This document shows, one piece after another, positions 1 through 8,547 of a stretch of 64,000 nucleotides of DNA. The notes beneath the pieces were generated by a model. It searched no databases. It was not told the origin of the DNA and worked only from the letters and a program-made list of their open reading frames with translations. Within the stretch, counting starts at the first letter, position 1; the number at the start of each line of letters is the position of its first letter. Source of the stretch: Flavobacteriaceae bacterium (GTDB lineage Bacteria > Bacteroidota > Bacteroidia > Flavobacteriales > Flavobacteriaceae); assembly GCA_018608765.1 (NCBI GenBank), contig JABAYY010000052.1, positions 49,824 to 113,823 on the forward strand, read 5' to 3'. Made by a program: the position numbers and the translations under genes.

Positions 1-1047
1 GTTGGTAAAACAACAACTGCTATTAATCTTTCTAGTGCTCTTGGCATTTTAGAACAAAAGGTTTTGCTTATAGATGCCGACCCGCAAGCTAATGCAACTT
101 CAGGGATAGGGATTCTAACAAAAAATGAAGCCTACTCTATTGTAAATCTATTTGAAGGAGATATAAAGACGCAATTATGTGTTTTAGATACACACAGCCC
201 AAACTTAAAAATCATTCCTGGATCTATAAAACTCGCCGAAATTGAAATCAATATTAAACACCAAAATTTAAATCAATTAAAAACAGCTTTAGAAACAGTT
301 AAAAACGAATTTGATTTTATAATTATTGATTGCTCCCCATCTTTAGGGTATCTCACATTAAATTCTTTTGTTGCAGCAGACTCCATCATCATACCTGTTC
401 AGTGTGAATTTTATGCATTAGATGGACTTAGAAGGCTACTATCTACTATTAAAAGAGTCAAAAAATCTTTCAATTCAAATTTAACAATTGAAGGTATTCT
501 AATGACAATGTATGACAACCGACTGAGTCATAATAGCCATGTTATTAATGAATTAAAAACTCATTTTAAGGATTTAATACTTAAAACAATCATCAAAAGA
601 AACGTAAGTTTAAGCGAAGCTCCTAGTTTTGGAACGAGCGTTTTTAATTATAAAATCAATTGCGAAGGCGCAACCAACTACCTCAATCTATCACAAGAAA
701 TTATGAATAAGAAAACTTCGATTAAACAAAGTTCTTTAGGAAAAAAAATACCTCAAATTTTAAAAGAAACTGAAGATGGAATTTCAATTAAGTGTTCTAT
801 TAAAGATGAAAATTTAGAAACTGTTAAAACGTTTTCATTAGAAGATAAAAACTATTACAAACTTATTGGGTGTTCAAAAAATAAAGTTATTTCCCAATTA
901 GGGCTGGTATATAATTATTTACATAGCGATGTATGGATGTACCGAATTTCATATAAGACAAGATTGTTTAGAAAAAATTTTCTATATATATATTTTAATA
1001 AAAATAAAGTAGATCACATTAAATTAAGACGTTTCAAATTCAGTTGA
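1..1047 (+). CDS. ParA-family ATPase paralogue, 5' end outside the window, with C-terminal extension
   Basis: The frame is open from base 1 and begins inside the Walker A loop (VGKTTT), so the start codon and first few residues lie upstream. The deviant-Walker features DADPQANA (about bases 76-99) and IIDCSPSLG (about 322-348) match the complete ParA just downstream, and the two align up to GATNYL near base 680. This copy then continues for about 110 residues that the neighbour lacks. The extension is rich in Lys, Ile, Phe and Tyr and I recognise no domain in it. The family is a P-loop ATPase that positions DNA or protein cargo; whether this paralogue works with the downstream ParB or on another cargo cannot be told from the sequence. 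It reads as intact, not as a pseudogene. Confidence 0.85.
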   Translation, partial: VGKTTTAINLSSALGILEQKVLLIDADPQANATSGIGILTKNEAYSIVNLFEGDIKTQLCVLDTHSPNLKIIPGSIKLAEIEINIKHQNLNQLKTALETVKNEFDFIIIDCSPSLGYLTLNSFVAADSIIIPVQCEFYALDGLRRLLSTIKRVKKSFNSNLTIEGILMTMYDNRLSHNSHVINELKTHFKDLILKTIIKRNVSLSEAPSFGTSVFNYKINCEGATNYLNLSQEIMNKKTSIKQSSLGKKIPQILKETEDGISIKCSIKDENLETVKTFSLEDKNYYKLIGCSKNKVISQLGLVYNYLHSDVWMYRISYKTRLFRKNFLYIYFNKNKVDHIKLRRFKFS

Positions 1048-1128
1048 AAACTTGACTAAATTCTTAAACAATTTGGTTTTTATTCGTCGTAATTAATTGT
1101 ATTTTTACATGATAAAAAGAAATCATTA

Positions 1129-1890
1129 ATGGGAAAACTCATTGCTATAGCAAATCAAAAAGGAGGCGTTGGAAAAACCACAACAACGGTTAATCTGGCT
1201 GCTTGTTTAGGGGTTTTAGATAAAAAAGTATTGTTAATTGATGCTGATCCACAAGCAAATGCTTCTTCTGGTCTTGGGATCGATGTAGAGGCAGATGCTC
1301 CAGGAACCTATCAACTATTAGAACACAATTGTACCGCAGAAGAAGCCATCCAAAAAACAACTGCTGCAAACGTTGATATCATTCCTGCCCACATTGATTT
1401 GGTTGCTATAGAGATTGAATTAGTGAATATGGACAAACGTGAGTATATGCTCAAACAGGCCATTGAATCTGTGAAATCCAAATACGATTATATACTTATT
1501 GATTGCGCGCCGTCATTAGGATTATTAACTCTTAATGCATTAACTGCCGCAGACTCCGTAATTATCCCAATTCAATGCGAATATTTTGCACTAGAAGGCT
1601 TAGGGAAACTACTAAACACTATAAAAAGTGTACAAAAAATACATAACGAACAATTGGACATTGAAGGGTTATTACTCACAATGTATGATTCTCGATTGAG
1701 ACTTTCTAACCAAGTGGTAGAAGAAGTTCAAAACCACTTTACAAACATGGTTTTTAAAACCATTATTCAGCGCAACGTAAGACTCAGTGAAGCCCCTAGT
1801 CACGGAGAAAGCATAATTTATTATGACGTAAATAGTAAAGGTGCTACAAATTACTTAAGTTTGGCTAAAGAAATCATCAGTAAACAGTAA
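1129..1890 (+). CDS. parA: Chromosome-partitioning ATPase ParA/Soj
   Basis: A 253-residue protein of normal Soj length. It opens with the deviant Walker A motif KGGVGKTTTTVNLAA at about residues 10-24, followed by LLIDADPQANASSGLG and LIDCAPSLGLL. It is a cytoplasmic ATPase that binds DNA non-specifically and, with ParB bound at parS, moves newly replicated origins apart. parB starts 5 bases after the stop, so the two form a classic parAB pair. The upstream 80 bases separate it from a diverged paralogue. The ATG at 1129 is chosen because it places the P-loop at the usual distance from the N terminus. Confidence 0.97.
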   Translation: MGKLIAIANQKGGVGKTTTTVNLAACLGVLDKKVLLIDADPQANASSGLGIDVEADAPGTYQLLEHNCTAEEAIQKTTAANVDIIPAHIDLVAIEIELVNMDKREYMLKQAIESVKSKYDYILIDCAPSLGLLTLNALTAADSVIIPIQCEYFALEGLGKLLNTIKSVQKIHNEQLDIEGLLLTMYDSRLRLSNQVVEEVQNHFTNMVFKTIIQRNVRLSEAPSHGESIIYYDVNSKGATNYLSLAKEIISKQ

Positions 1891-1895
1891 ATATA

Positions 1896-2795
1896 ATGGC
1901 CAAAGCTATTAAAAAACAAGCCTTAGGACGCGGACTATCTGCTCTATTACAAGATCCTAAAAAAGAAACATCAACTGTTGGAAGTACAAGCAACAACCAT
2001 CAGGTAGGAACTATTATTGCACTCGAATTAGCTTTAATAGAAGTCAATCCATTTCAGCCTCGAACACAATTTAAAGAAGAAGCTATAAGAGAACTAGCGT
2101 CTTCTATACAAGAGTTGGGGGTGATTCAACCCATAACAGTACGTAAAACAACATCTAATACATTTCAATTGGTGTCTGGTGAACGCCGTTTTAGAGCCTC
2201 AAAATTATTAGACTTAAAAACAATTCCGGCCTACATACGCGTTGCAAATGATCAGGAAGCTTTAGAAATGGCATTGGTTGAAAACATTCAACGTCAAGAT
2301 TTAGATCCTATTGAAATTGCTTTAAGTTACCAAAGATTGATCGATGACATTCAATTAACTCAAGAACAAATGAGCCAACGGGTTGGAAAAAAACGATCTA
2401 CCATTGCAAATTACCTAAGATTATTAAAATTAGATCCCTTAGTCCAAACAGGAATGCGTGATGGTTTTATAAGTATGGGGCACGGAAGAGCTATCGTGAA
2501 TATAAGTTCTCATTCAGATCAAATTGCCATATATAAAGAAATTATTTCCAATAAATTATCGGTTCGAGCAACGGAAACTCTTGTTAAAAATTATAACAGT
2601 CCAAAACCAGCAAAAACAATAAAACAGAACGAACTTCCTAGTTTTGTTAAAAATAGTATTGGGAAAATAGCATCTTATTTTGGGCATAAAATTGATGTTA
2701 AAATGGAGAAAAAAGGAACTGGAAAAATTCTTATTCCATTTCATTCTAAAGAAGACTATGATCGCATCTTAAAATTATTTGAAAGTGATAAATAG
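1896..2795 (+). CDS. parB: Chromosome-partitioning protein ParB/Spo0J
   Basis: 299 residues. The N terminus carries the ALGRGLSALL motif (about residues 9-18) typical of the ParB segment that stimulates ParA. The ParB/Srx CTPase-fold domain follows, with NPFQPR (about 51-56), LVSGERRFRA (about 92-101) and ENIQRQDL. Next comes a KorB-type helix-turn-helix region around SQRVGKKRSTIANYLRLL, and then a C-terminal dimerisation segment. It binds parS and spreads as a CTP-dependent clamp. It is translationally linked to parA (5-base gap). Its last codons overlap the next gene by 17 bases. I saw no convincing parS in the intergenic regions of this window. Confidence 0.97.
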   Translation: MAKAIKKQALGRGLSALLQDPKKETSTVGSTSNNHQVGTIIALELALIEVNPFQPRTQFKEEAIRELASSIQELGVIQPITVRKTTSNTFQLVSGERRFRASKLLDLKTIPAYIRVANDQEALEMALVENIQRQDLDPIEIALSYQRLIDDIQLTQEQMSQRVGKKRSTIANYLRLLKLDPLVQTGMRDGFISMGHGRAIVNISSHSDQIAIYKEIISNKLSVRATETLVKNYNSPKPAKTIKQNELPSFVKNSIGKIASYFGHKIDVKMEKKGTGKILIPFHSKEDYDRILKLFESDK

Positions 2796-3363
2796 GCATT
2801 GGATCGTTATATTTTTTTGTGCATATTCGTTGGTTAATTTTGCTCAAAACACTGAAGACACTCAAGAAGAGTTAGATACTGATGCTTATAAACCTGTGGT
2901 CATGGATCCTTTAGCACCTTCAAGAGCTGCCTTCTATTCCGCTATTCTTCCAGGTCTTGGACAAGCAGTTAATAAAAAGTATTGGAAAATTCCGATTGTA
3001 TATGCTGCACTAGGAACGGGCATCTACTTTTATTTGGATAATGACAAGAATTATAAACGCTACAGAAACGCTTACAAAAGACGCCTATCAGGTTTTAGTG
3101 ATGATGAATTTTTTGGAGAAGGAACAATTCCTCTTTTATCTAATGAAGCACTCATCCGTGCCCAAGAAACCTTGAGACGGAACAAAGAATTATCCTTACT
3201 AATTACGATAGGGCTTTATGCATTAAATATTATTGATGCAAATGTAGATGCTCATTTACTGCAATATAATGTGGACAAAAACCTAGCAATTAATCCATTT
3301 GTTGACTTCGATACACCCGATACATCTGCTCAACTTGGCTTATCAATCAACTTTAATTTTTAA
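2779..3363 (+). CDS. DUF5683 family envelope protein
   Basis: 194 residues. An N-terminal signal peptide (VIFFCAYSLVNFAQ) predicts export. The core holds PLAPSRAAFYSAILPGLGQA and the KKYWKIPIVYAALG segment characteristic of DUF5683, with further hydrophobic stretches near residues 70-85 and 135-150. The function is not established. It starts inside the 3' end of parB and its stop is immediately followed by the dapB start codon, so it sits in the middle of a tightly packed operon. Its role in that operon is unknown, and the neighbouring genes point only to general growth functions. Confidence 0.85.
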   Translation: MKVINRHWIVIFFCAYSLVNFAQNTEDTQEELDTDAYKPVVMDPLAPSRAAFYSAILPGLGQAVNKKYWKIPIVYAALGTGIYFYLDNDKNYKRYRNAYKRRLSGFSDDEFFGEGTIPLLSNEALIRAQETLRRNKELSLLITIGLYALNIIDANVDAHLLQYNVDKNLAINPFVDFDTPDTSAQLGLSINFNF

Positions 3364-4068
3364 ATGAAAATAGCACTTTTAGGATACGGTAAAATGGGGA
3401 AAGTAATTGAAAAAATTGCTGTTAGTCGCGGACATGAAGTGACCTTAAAAATTGATAAAGACAGTACACCTTATGACATAACTTCGGTGGATGTTGCTAT
3501 TAATTTTAGTACTCCCGAGTCAGCAGTTGAAAACATTCGAATAGCCCTAGAAAATAATATCCCTGTCATTTCAGGAACTACTGGGTGGTTATCTGAAATG
3601 GAATCTATAAATACATTATGTGCTGCTAAAAACGGTGCATTTATATATGCATCAAATTTTAGTTTAGGAGTTAATATCTTTTTTGAGCTTAACAAGCATT
3701 TAGCCAAAATGATGAAAAACTTGTCCGATTATCAGGTAGACATTGAGGAAATTCATCACACTCAAAAGCAAGATGCGCCTTCTGGTACTGCCATCACACT
3801 TGCGGAAGATGTGATTCAGCACAGTACTCACGATTCTTGGGGGCTTGCGCCGTTAAAGGACAACAATAAATTAGCTATTACAGCCAAACGTATTGATTCA
3901 GTTCCAGGGACTCACACTGTAAATTACAGTTCTGAAGTGGATCGTATTTCATTAACACATACTGCACACAATAGAGAAGGTTTTGGACTGGGAGCTGTTG
4001 TTGCAGCAGAATGGATTCTTGGAAAAACTGGCGTTTTCACAATGAATGACGTGTTAAACATTGGTTAA
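3364..4068 (+). CDS. dapB: 4-hydroxy-tetrahydrodipicolinate reductase
   Basis: 234 residues, the short Bacteroidota form. The N-terminal nucleotide-binding loop is LLGYGKMGKVIE. The central ISGTTGW and the catalytic segment EIHHTQKQDAPSGTA (about residues 130-144) are diagnostic. The enzyme reduces the DapA product with NAD(P)H, on the way to diaminopimelate for peptidoglycan and to lysine. The ATG directly abuts the preceding stop codon. An inverted repeat overlaps the stop codon and separates this gene from lepB. Confidence 0.97.
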   Translation: MKIALLGYGKMGKVIEKIAVSRGHEVTLKIDKDSTPYDITSVDVAINFSTPESAVENIRIALENNIPVISGTTGWLSEMESINTLCAAKNGAFIYASNFSLGVNIFFELNKHLAKMMKNLSDYQVDIEEIHHTQKQDAPSGTAITLAEDVIQHSTHDSWGLAPLKDNNKLAITAKRIDSVPGTHTVNYSSEVDRISLTHTAHNREGFGLGAVVAAEWILGKTGVFTMNDVLNIG

Positions 4069-4097
4069 AGCCACTCAAACAAGTTGCATTAACCAAT
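4060..4097. other. Inverted repeat between dapB and lepB
   Basis: ATTGGTTAA at 4060-4068 is the exact reverse complement of TTAACCAAT at 4089-4097, leaving a 20-base loop. The left arm includes the dapB stop codon. No run of T follows, so this is not a standard intrinsic terminator. It may be an RNA stem that protects or ends the dapB message, or a binding site. Chance is not excluded in AT-rich DNA. Confidence 0.35.
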
Positions 4098-4125
4098 AAA
4101 TTTATATTAAATAATTTTAAATATT

Positions 4126-5727
4126 ATGACATTATCTCAGTGGTTTATTTTTTTCTTAGCAATTCAGTTAATTCATGGATTGGGTACTTGGAAACTATAT
4201 GTTAAAGCAGGTCGAAAGGCATGGGAAGCATTCGTACCTATTTATAATGGAATCATTTTCATGAAAATACTGAACCGTCCATCATGGTGGGTTGCGTTGT
4301 TATTTTTACCTGTAATCAGTTTAATTATGTTGATTGTCATCTGGGTAGAAACCGCTCGAAGTTTTGGAAAAAACACTTCAACAGACACTGTTCTGTCAGT
4401 CTTAACCTTAGGGTTTTATGCTTATTATTTAAACTATTTTACAGACTTAAATCACGTAAAAGAGAGGAGTTTAAAACCTAATTCTGGTTTTGGAGAGTGG
4501 GTAAGCTCCATACTGTTCGCAATCGTCGCAGCTACTATTGTTCATACCTATCTTTTACAGCCGTATGTCATTCCATCTTCATCTCTAGAAAAATCATTAT
4601 TGGTAGGAGATTTTTTAATTGTGAGTAAAATGCATTATGGTCCTCGAGTGCCAATGACTACTGTAGGGCTTCCTATGGTACACGATACGATTCCTGTATT
4701 GAACAAAAAGTCTTACTTATTTAGTGATAAAATTGAAGAACAAAGGACTTCTTTTAAAAGTAGATTTCAACTCCCCTACTTACGAATTCCAGGATGGGAA
4801 AAAATTGAACGTAATGACATAGTCGTTTTTAATCAACCAGCAGATACTCTGCTTGATATGAATGACTTTAGACCCGATAGAAATTACTACAAGCCGATCG
4901 ATAAGAAGACTAATTTGGTAAAGCGATGTGTAGCGATTGCTGGTGACACCCTAGAAATCAGAGATGGCTATGTACACATCAACGGGGTTCAGAACGAACT
5001 TCCATACCGTGCAAGATTGCAGTTTAGTTATGAAGTAAACTTAAAACCTGGGAAAAGATTCGAAAATAGCATCATTAATCAATTAAAAACACGCTACGAT
5101 ATTACAGATGGCATCTATGCGATGGGTAATAAAATCATTATTCCAGCAGCTTCCAATGAAGCTGTCCAAGTATTTAAAAACCATCCAAGTGTAGCATCGA
5201 TTTCAAAATTTATCGAGCCCAAAGGCAAAGCGGATACTGGCTTGTTTCCTCAAGACCCAAGTTACGAATGGAACCGTGATTTTTATGGCCCCCTTTATAT
5301 TCCTAAAGAAGGAACTTCTATGGCTCTAAATTTAAAAAATCTTCCTGTATATAAACGACTGATTACCGAATACGAAGGAAATACAGTCTATACAAAAGGC
5401 AATCAGATTTTTATAAACGGACAAATTTCAAACTCATATACCTTTAAACAAAACTACTATTGGATGATGGGTGACAATCGTCACAATTCCATTGATGCTC
5501 GTGCTTGGGGGTTTGTGCCTTTTAATCACGTAGTGGGAAAACCAGTCTTTATTTGGATGAGTTGGAATTCCAACGGAAAAGGGTTTAATAAAATACGCTG
5601 GGATCGTATGTTTACAACTGTTCATGCCGATGGCGAACGCACCTCTTACTTTATTCCATTTTTAATCCTGTTAGCAGGTTGGATTGGATACAGTAAATGG
5701 CGTAAAAGAAGAGCCACAACAGCCTAA
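4126..5727 (+). CDS. lepB: Signal peptidase I, large Bacteroidota form
   Basis: 533 residues, roughly twice the size of the core enzyme, which is usual for this phylum because of insertions. Hydrophobic segments fill the first ~105 residues, followed by another near residues 125-145. The catalytic serine lies in the motif VIPSSSLEKSLLVGDFL (Ser153 by my count); the usual Met after this Ser is Leu here. The general-base lysine is in LVKRCVAIAGD, and the conserved box MMGDNRHNSIDARAWGFVP lies near the C terminus. A further membrane segment (IPFLILLAGWIGYSKW) ends the protein. It cleaves signal peptides on the outer face of the inner membrane. WbqC starts 9 bases downstream. Confidence 0.95.
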   Translation: MTLSQWFIFFLAIQLIHGLGTWKLYVKAGRKAWEAFVPIYNGIIFMKILNRPSWWVALLFLPVISLIMLIVIWVETARSFGKNTSTDTVLSVLTLGFYAYYLNYFTDLNHVKERSLKPNSGFGEWVSSILFAIVAATIVHTYLLQPYVIPSSSLEKSLLVGDFLIVSKMHYGPRVPMTTVGLPMVHDTIPVLNKKSYLFSDKIEEQRTSFKSRFQLPYLRIPGWEKIERNDIVVFNQPADTLLDMNDFRPDRNYYKPIDKKTNLVKRCVAIAGDTLEIRDGYVHINGVQNELPYRARLQFSYEVNLKPGKRFENSIINQLKTRYDITDGIYAMGNKIIIPAASNEAVQVFKNHPSVASISKFIEPKGKADTGLFPQDPSYEWNRDFYGPLYIPKEGTSMALNLKNLPVYKRLITEYEGNTVYTKGNQIFINGQISNSYTFKQNYYWMMGDNRHNSIDARAWGFVPFNHVVGKPVFIWMSWNSNGKGFNKIRWDRMFTTVHADGERTSYFIPFLILLAGWIGYSKWRKRRATTA

Positions 5728-5736
5728 TTTGTAATT

Positions 5737-6351
5737 ATGACACTTCTTTACCCGACATATTTTCCGAATATTGCTTCTTATATAGTGATGGTTCAGTCTG
5801 ATGTATGTGTATTTGAAATATGTGATTCTTACCAAAAACAGACCTACAGAAACCGCTGTTATATTTATGGAGCCAACGGAAAACTAAGTCTTAATATCCC
5901 CGTTCATTTTACACAGAAAAACAGACAAAACACAGATGAAATTGAGATAGAAAACGCCTCTAAATGGCTATCTATACACTGGAAGTCAATAGAGAGTGCT
6001 TATAAAACCTCTCCGTTTTTTGAATTTTATGAGGATGAATTTAAAGTGCTTTTCGAAAACCAGAAAGATTTTCTATTAGATTTTAATTTAGAGTGTATTG
6101 CTGTAATTAACAGTTGTTTGGGTTTTGAGCCTAAAATATCATTTTCTGATCAATTTTCAAAAACCTCTTTAAGAACAGATTATCGTTTTTTAGTCAATGC
6201 CCGTAAAGAACCTCTAATTGAAACAGACCCTTATATTCAAGTTTTCCAAGAAAAGCATGGATCTATCACAAACTTAAGCATCTTAGATTTGTTATTCAAT
6301 GAAGGACCTAACGCTTTAAGTTATTTAAAAAACCATTCCCTCACTTTTTAG
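5737..6351 (+). CDS. WbqC family protein
   Basis: 204 residues. The N-terminal part (PTYFPNIASYIVMVQSDVCV) and QKQTYRNRCYI, followed by SLNIPVHF and WLSIHWKSIESAYKTSPFF, match the WbqC-like family. Its founding members sit in O-antigen clusters, but the biochemical activity is not settled. The protein has no signal peptide and looks cytoplasmic. The gene follows lepB by 9 bases and precedes the DUF6122 gene by 3, so it should be co-transcribed with the dapB-lepB operon. Confidence 0.85.
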   Translation: MTLLYPTYFPNIASYIVMVQSDVCVFEICDSYQKQTYRNRCYIYGANGKLSLNIPVHFTQKNRQNTDEIEIENASKWLSIHWKSIESAYKTSPFFEFYEDEFKVLFENQKDFLLDFNLECIAVINSCLGFEPKISFSDQFSKTSLRTDYRFLVNARKEPLIETDPYIQVFQEKHGSITNLSILDLLFNEGPNALSYLKNHSLTF

Positions 6352-6354
6352 AGC

Positions 6355-6663
6355 ATGACTCAGGTTCTCGTACATTATGGCATTCATTTTATAGTACCCT
6401 TATTAATCGCTTTATTATTTTATAAAAAAACCTGGCTCAAATCCTACACAATTTTTTTGGGTGCGTTTCTTATTGATTTGGATCACTTACTAACCACACC
6501 TCTTTTTGATCCTCAAAGATGTAGCATCGATTTTCACTTCCTTCACTCCTTCGGCGCAATCGCAATATATGTCTGTTTATTAGTGCCTAAAAAAACTCGC
6601 TTGATTGGAATAGGGCTTTGTATTCATATCATAGCCGATAGCTGTGATTGTCTATTTTTGTAA
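6355..6663 (+). CDS. DUF6122 family small membrane protein
   Basis: 102 residues with about three hydrophobic segments. Histidine and aspartate residues sit at segment edges (HYGIHF, IDLDHLL, IDFHFLHSF, IHIIADSCDC), a pattern reminiscent of small membrane-bound metal-dependent hydrolases. I place it in DUF6122 from this pattern; the function is unknown. It is the last gene of the plus-strand operon and its 3' end overlaps the 3' end of the convergent endonuclease/exonuclease/phosphatase gene by 12 bases. Confidence 0.75.
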   Translation: MTQVLVHYGIHFIVPLLIALLFYKKTWLKSYTIFLGAFLIDLDHLLTTPLFDPQRCSIDFHFLHSFGAIAIYVCLLVPKKTRLIGIGLCIHIIADSCDCLFL

Positions 6664-7683
6664 CGTCAACTCCGTAAGAATCGGAAAATGATCCGAATAA
6701 GGTATCGTGTAGTTTTTGAATGTTCCCGAAGAGAAATTTTGATCAGCTAAGATGAAGTCTATCCGCACAGGAAAATACTTAAAATCAAAAGTACTTCCAA
6801 AACCAGTACCGGAGGTCTCAAAAGTATCCTTTAAATCTCCTTTTAAAATTCTATATACATACGAATAAACAGTATTATTAAAATCGCCACAAAGTAGTAC
6901 TTTATAAGGCGATTTTGCAACATGATTAGCAACGAGTCCAGCTTGATGTTGTTGTGCTTTAAACGTAGTCTCTAAGCGTTTAAGCAGCTTGTTTGATTGC
7001 TCAGAGTCCAGTGTTTCTACATCAACATTAGCATCAATTCCAGACGATTGAAGGTGTACATTATAAACACGCGTTGTATCTGACTCTATAAGTAGATCTG
7101 CGTATATCGCACTATTTGCAGAATTAGGGAAATCAATAAAACCAGAATCTAAAATTTTATAGGTGGATAAAATAGCAAGTTCCGATTTGTTGTTTTTAGA
7201 GGCATTTGTTTTATACTTGTAAGGGTATTCTTTAAATTCCAAATCCGTACTTGAATCGTACTCTTGAAAACACAAAATATTTGGAGATTCCTCAGTAATA
7301 AATTCCTGAATTTTAGTAGGAATAGTTTCATCTTCAATCCAATTGTAGACATTGAACAAACGAACATTATAGCTCATAATGGTGAAGGTCGCTTCTGACT
7401 TTGGAACGGACTCTGAAGAGAATTTATAAAATGACAAAACTTGACTGTACCCAACAATGAGAACTAATAAGGAAAGGATGAGTTGTTTTTTTAGCTTGAT
7501 AAGCCAATAAACCGCAAAAAGAATGTTCAGAACAATCAATAAAGGAACGGACACACTAAATGTAGATATCAAAGCATACGATTTAGGTGGCACATATGAT
7601 ATTCCGTAAGATAATAGCAACAAGAGCGCAACTACTGAATTAATCAGAAATATAAACTTATTAAGAAGGTTTAAGTTTTTCAA
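6652..7683 (-). CDS. Endonuclease/exonuclease/phosphatase family protein, membrane-anchored
   Basis: 343 residues. Two or three hydrophobic segments occupy the first ~90 residues. The EEP fold follows, with MSYNVRLFNVYNW, NILCFQEYDS (metal-binding Glu), LLCGDFNNT and the C-terminal SDHFPILTEL (catalytic Asp-His). Members hydrolyse phosphodiester bonds in nucleic acids, phospholipids or sugar phosphates; the substrate here cannot be assigned. The active domain probably faces the periplasm. It is the last gene of the minus-strand mutL-rhomboid operon, 6 bases after the second rhomboid. Confidence 0.88.
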   Translation of the reverse strand: MKNLNLLNKFIFLINSVVALLLLLSYGISYVPPKSYALISTFSVSVPLLIVLNILFAVYWLIKLKKQLILSLLVLIVGYSQVLSFYKFSSESVPKSEATFTIMSYNVRLFNVYNWIEDETIPTKIQEFITEESPNILCFQEYDSSTDLEFKEYPYKYKTNASKNNKSELAILSTYKILDSGFIDFPNSANSAIYADLLIESDTTRVYNVHLQSSGIDANVDVETLDSEQSNKLLKRLETTFKAQQHQAGLVANHVAKSPYKVLLCGDFNNTVYSYVYRILKGDLKDTFETSGTGFGSTFDFKYFPVRIDFILADQNFSSGTFKNYTIPYSDHFPILTELTLQK

Positions 7684-7689
7684 ATCTCT

Positions 7690-8547
7690 TTATTTACCAG
7701 CTCGGAATAAAAAATCCTTTTCTGCTTGTGTTAAACTTTCATAGCCACTTTTACCTATTTTATCTAAAATAAGGTCAATTTGTTTTTGATGGGTAAATCT
7801 GTCAAACTCTTCCTTTTTCTTACCAGCAAAAGAAGTTTTTTTCTTCTTGTGAACTGTTTTTAATGGCGCTGTCGTCCTAGAGAAATAGGCTGTAATACGA
7901 TCAATAAACGCTCCAATATCTGTGCCTTTCTGAAATTGTGTCGCATAAAAATAGCCTAATATGCTACCTCCAAAATGAGCTATTGAACCTCCTGAATTTG
8001 CAGAAAATAGACCTGGAACATCAAACAATACGATTGCGATCCCTATGTATTTTAATGGGAACTGAAAGGTAAAAAACCGAACCTCTTTGTTGGGTAGGTA
8101 GGTACACAAAAATATGATTATTGCACGCACTCCCGCAGAGGCACCAACTAAAGATCCCACAGTATTTAAAATACCTGAAGGGAATAAATTATAAACCAAT
8201 ACAAAAGCAAAACCACCAGACAGGATGCCCAATATGTAAACTTTAAGCGAAATTCCTTCTTTGAATAAATTTGAAAACGAACGTCCAAAGAAATATAAGA
8301 CTACCATATTAAAAAACAAATGGACAAAACTGTAATGAGTGAAACCGTACGTTAATAACGTCCAAGGCTTAGAGAGAACATCAGAGAATGATTTTGAAAG
8401 CGATAGCCATTCTAAATTTGATCCACCCCCTTGAAATCTAAAGGTGATAATACCAAAAAGAAAAACAATAATATTTGCAACAATGATTTTTTCAAACACA
8501 TTGAGTCTTGATAGTTTTTCTCTAATATCTTGATTTAAACTTGTCAT
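7690..8547 (-). CDS. Rhomboid family intramembrane serine protease (second copy)
   Basis: About 285 residues and six hydrophobic segments. The membrane protease core shows HYSFVHLFFNMVVLYFFG, the active-site region LVGASAGVRA (Ser about 137) and IAHFGGSILGY (His about 191). The motif is GxSA, not the usual GxSG. A charged cytoplasmic tail with a KKKKTSFAGKKKEEFDR-like stretch follows. I prefer the ATG at 8547 to the upstream TTG at 8556, because it overlaps the preceding stop as TAATG, a standard coupling arrangement. Rhomboids cut substrates inside the membrane. Two adjacent copies here suggest duplication with divergence. Confidence 0.9.
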   Translation of the reverse strand: MTSLNQDIREKLSRLNVFEKIIVANIIVFLFGIITFRFQGGGSNLEWLSLSKSFSDVLSKPWTLLTYGFTHYSFVHLFFNMVVLYFFGRSFSNLFKEGISLKVYILGILSGGFAFVLVYNLFPSGILNTVGSLVGASAGVRAIIIFLCTYLPNKEVRFFTFQFPLKYIGIAIVLFDVPGLFSANSGGSIAHFGGSILGYFYATQFQKGTDIGAFIDRITAYFSRTTAPLKTVHKKKKTSFAGKKKEEFDRFTHQKQIDLILDKIGKSGYESLTQAEKDFLFRAGK

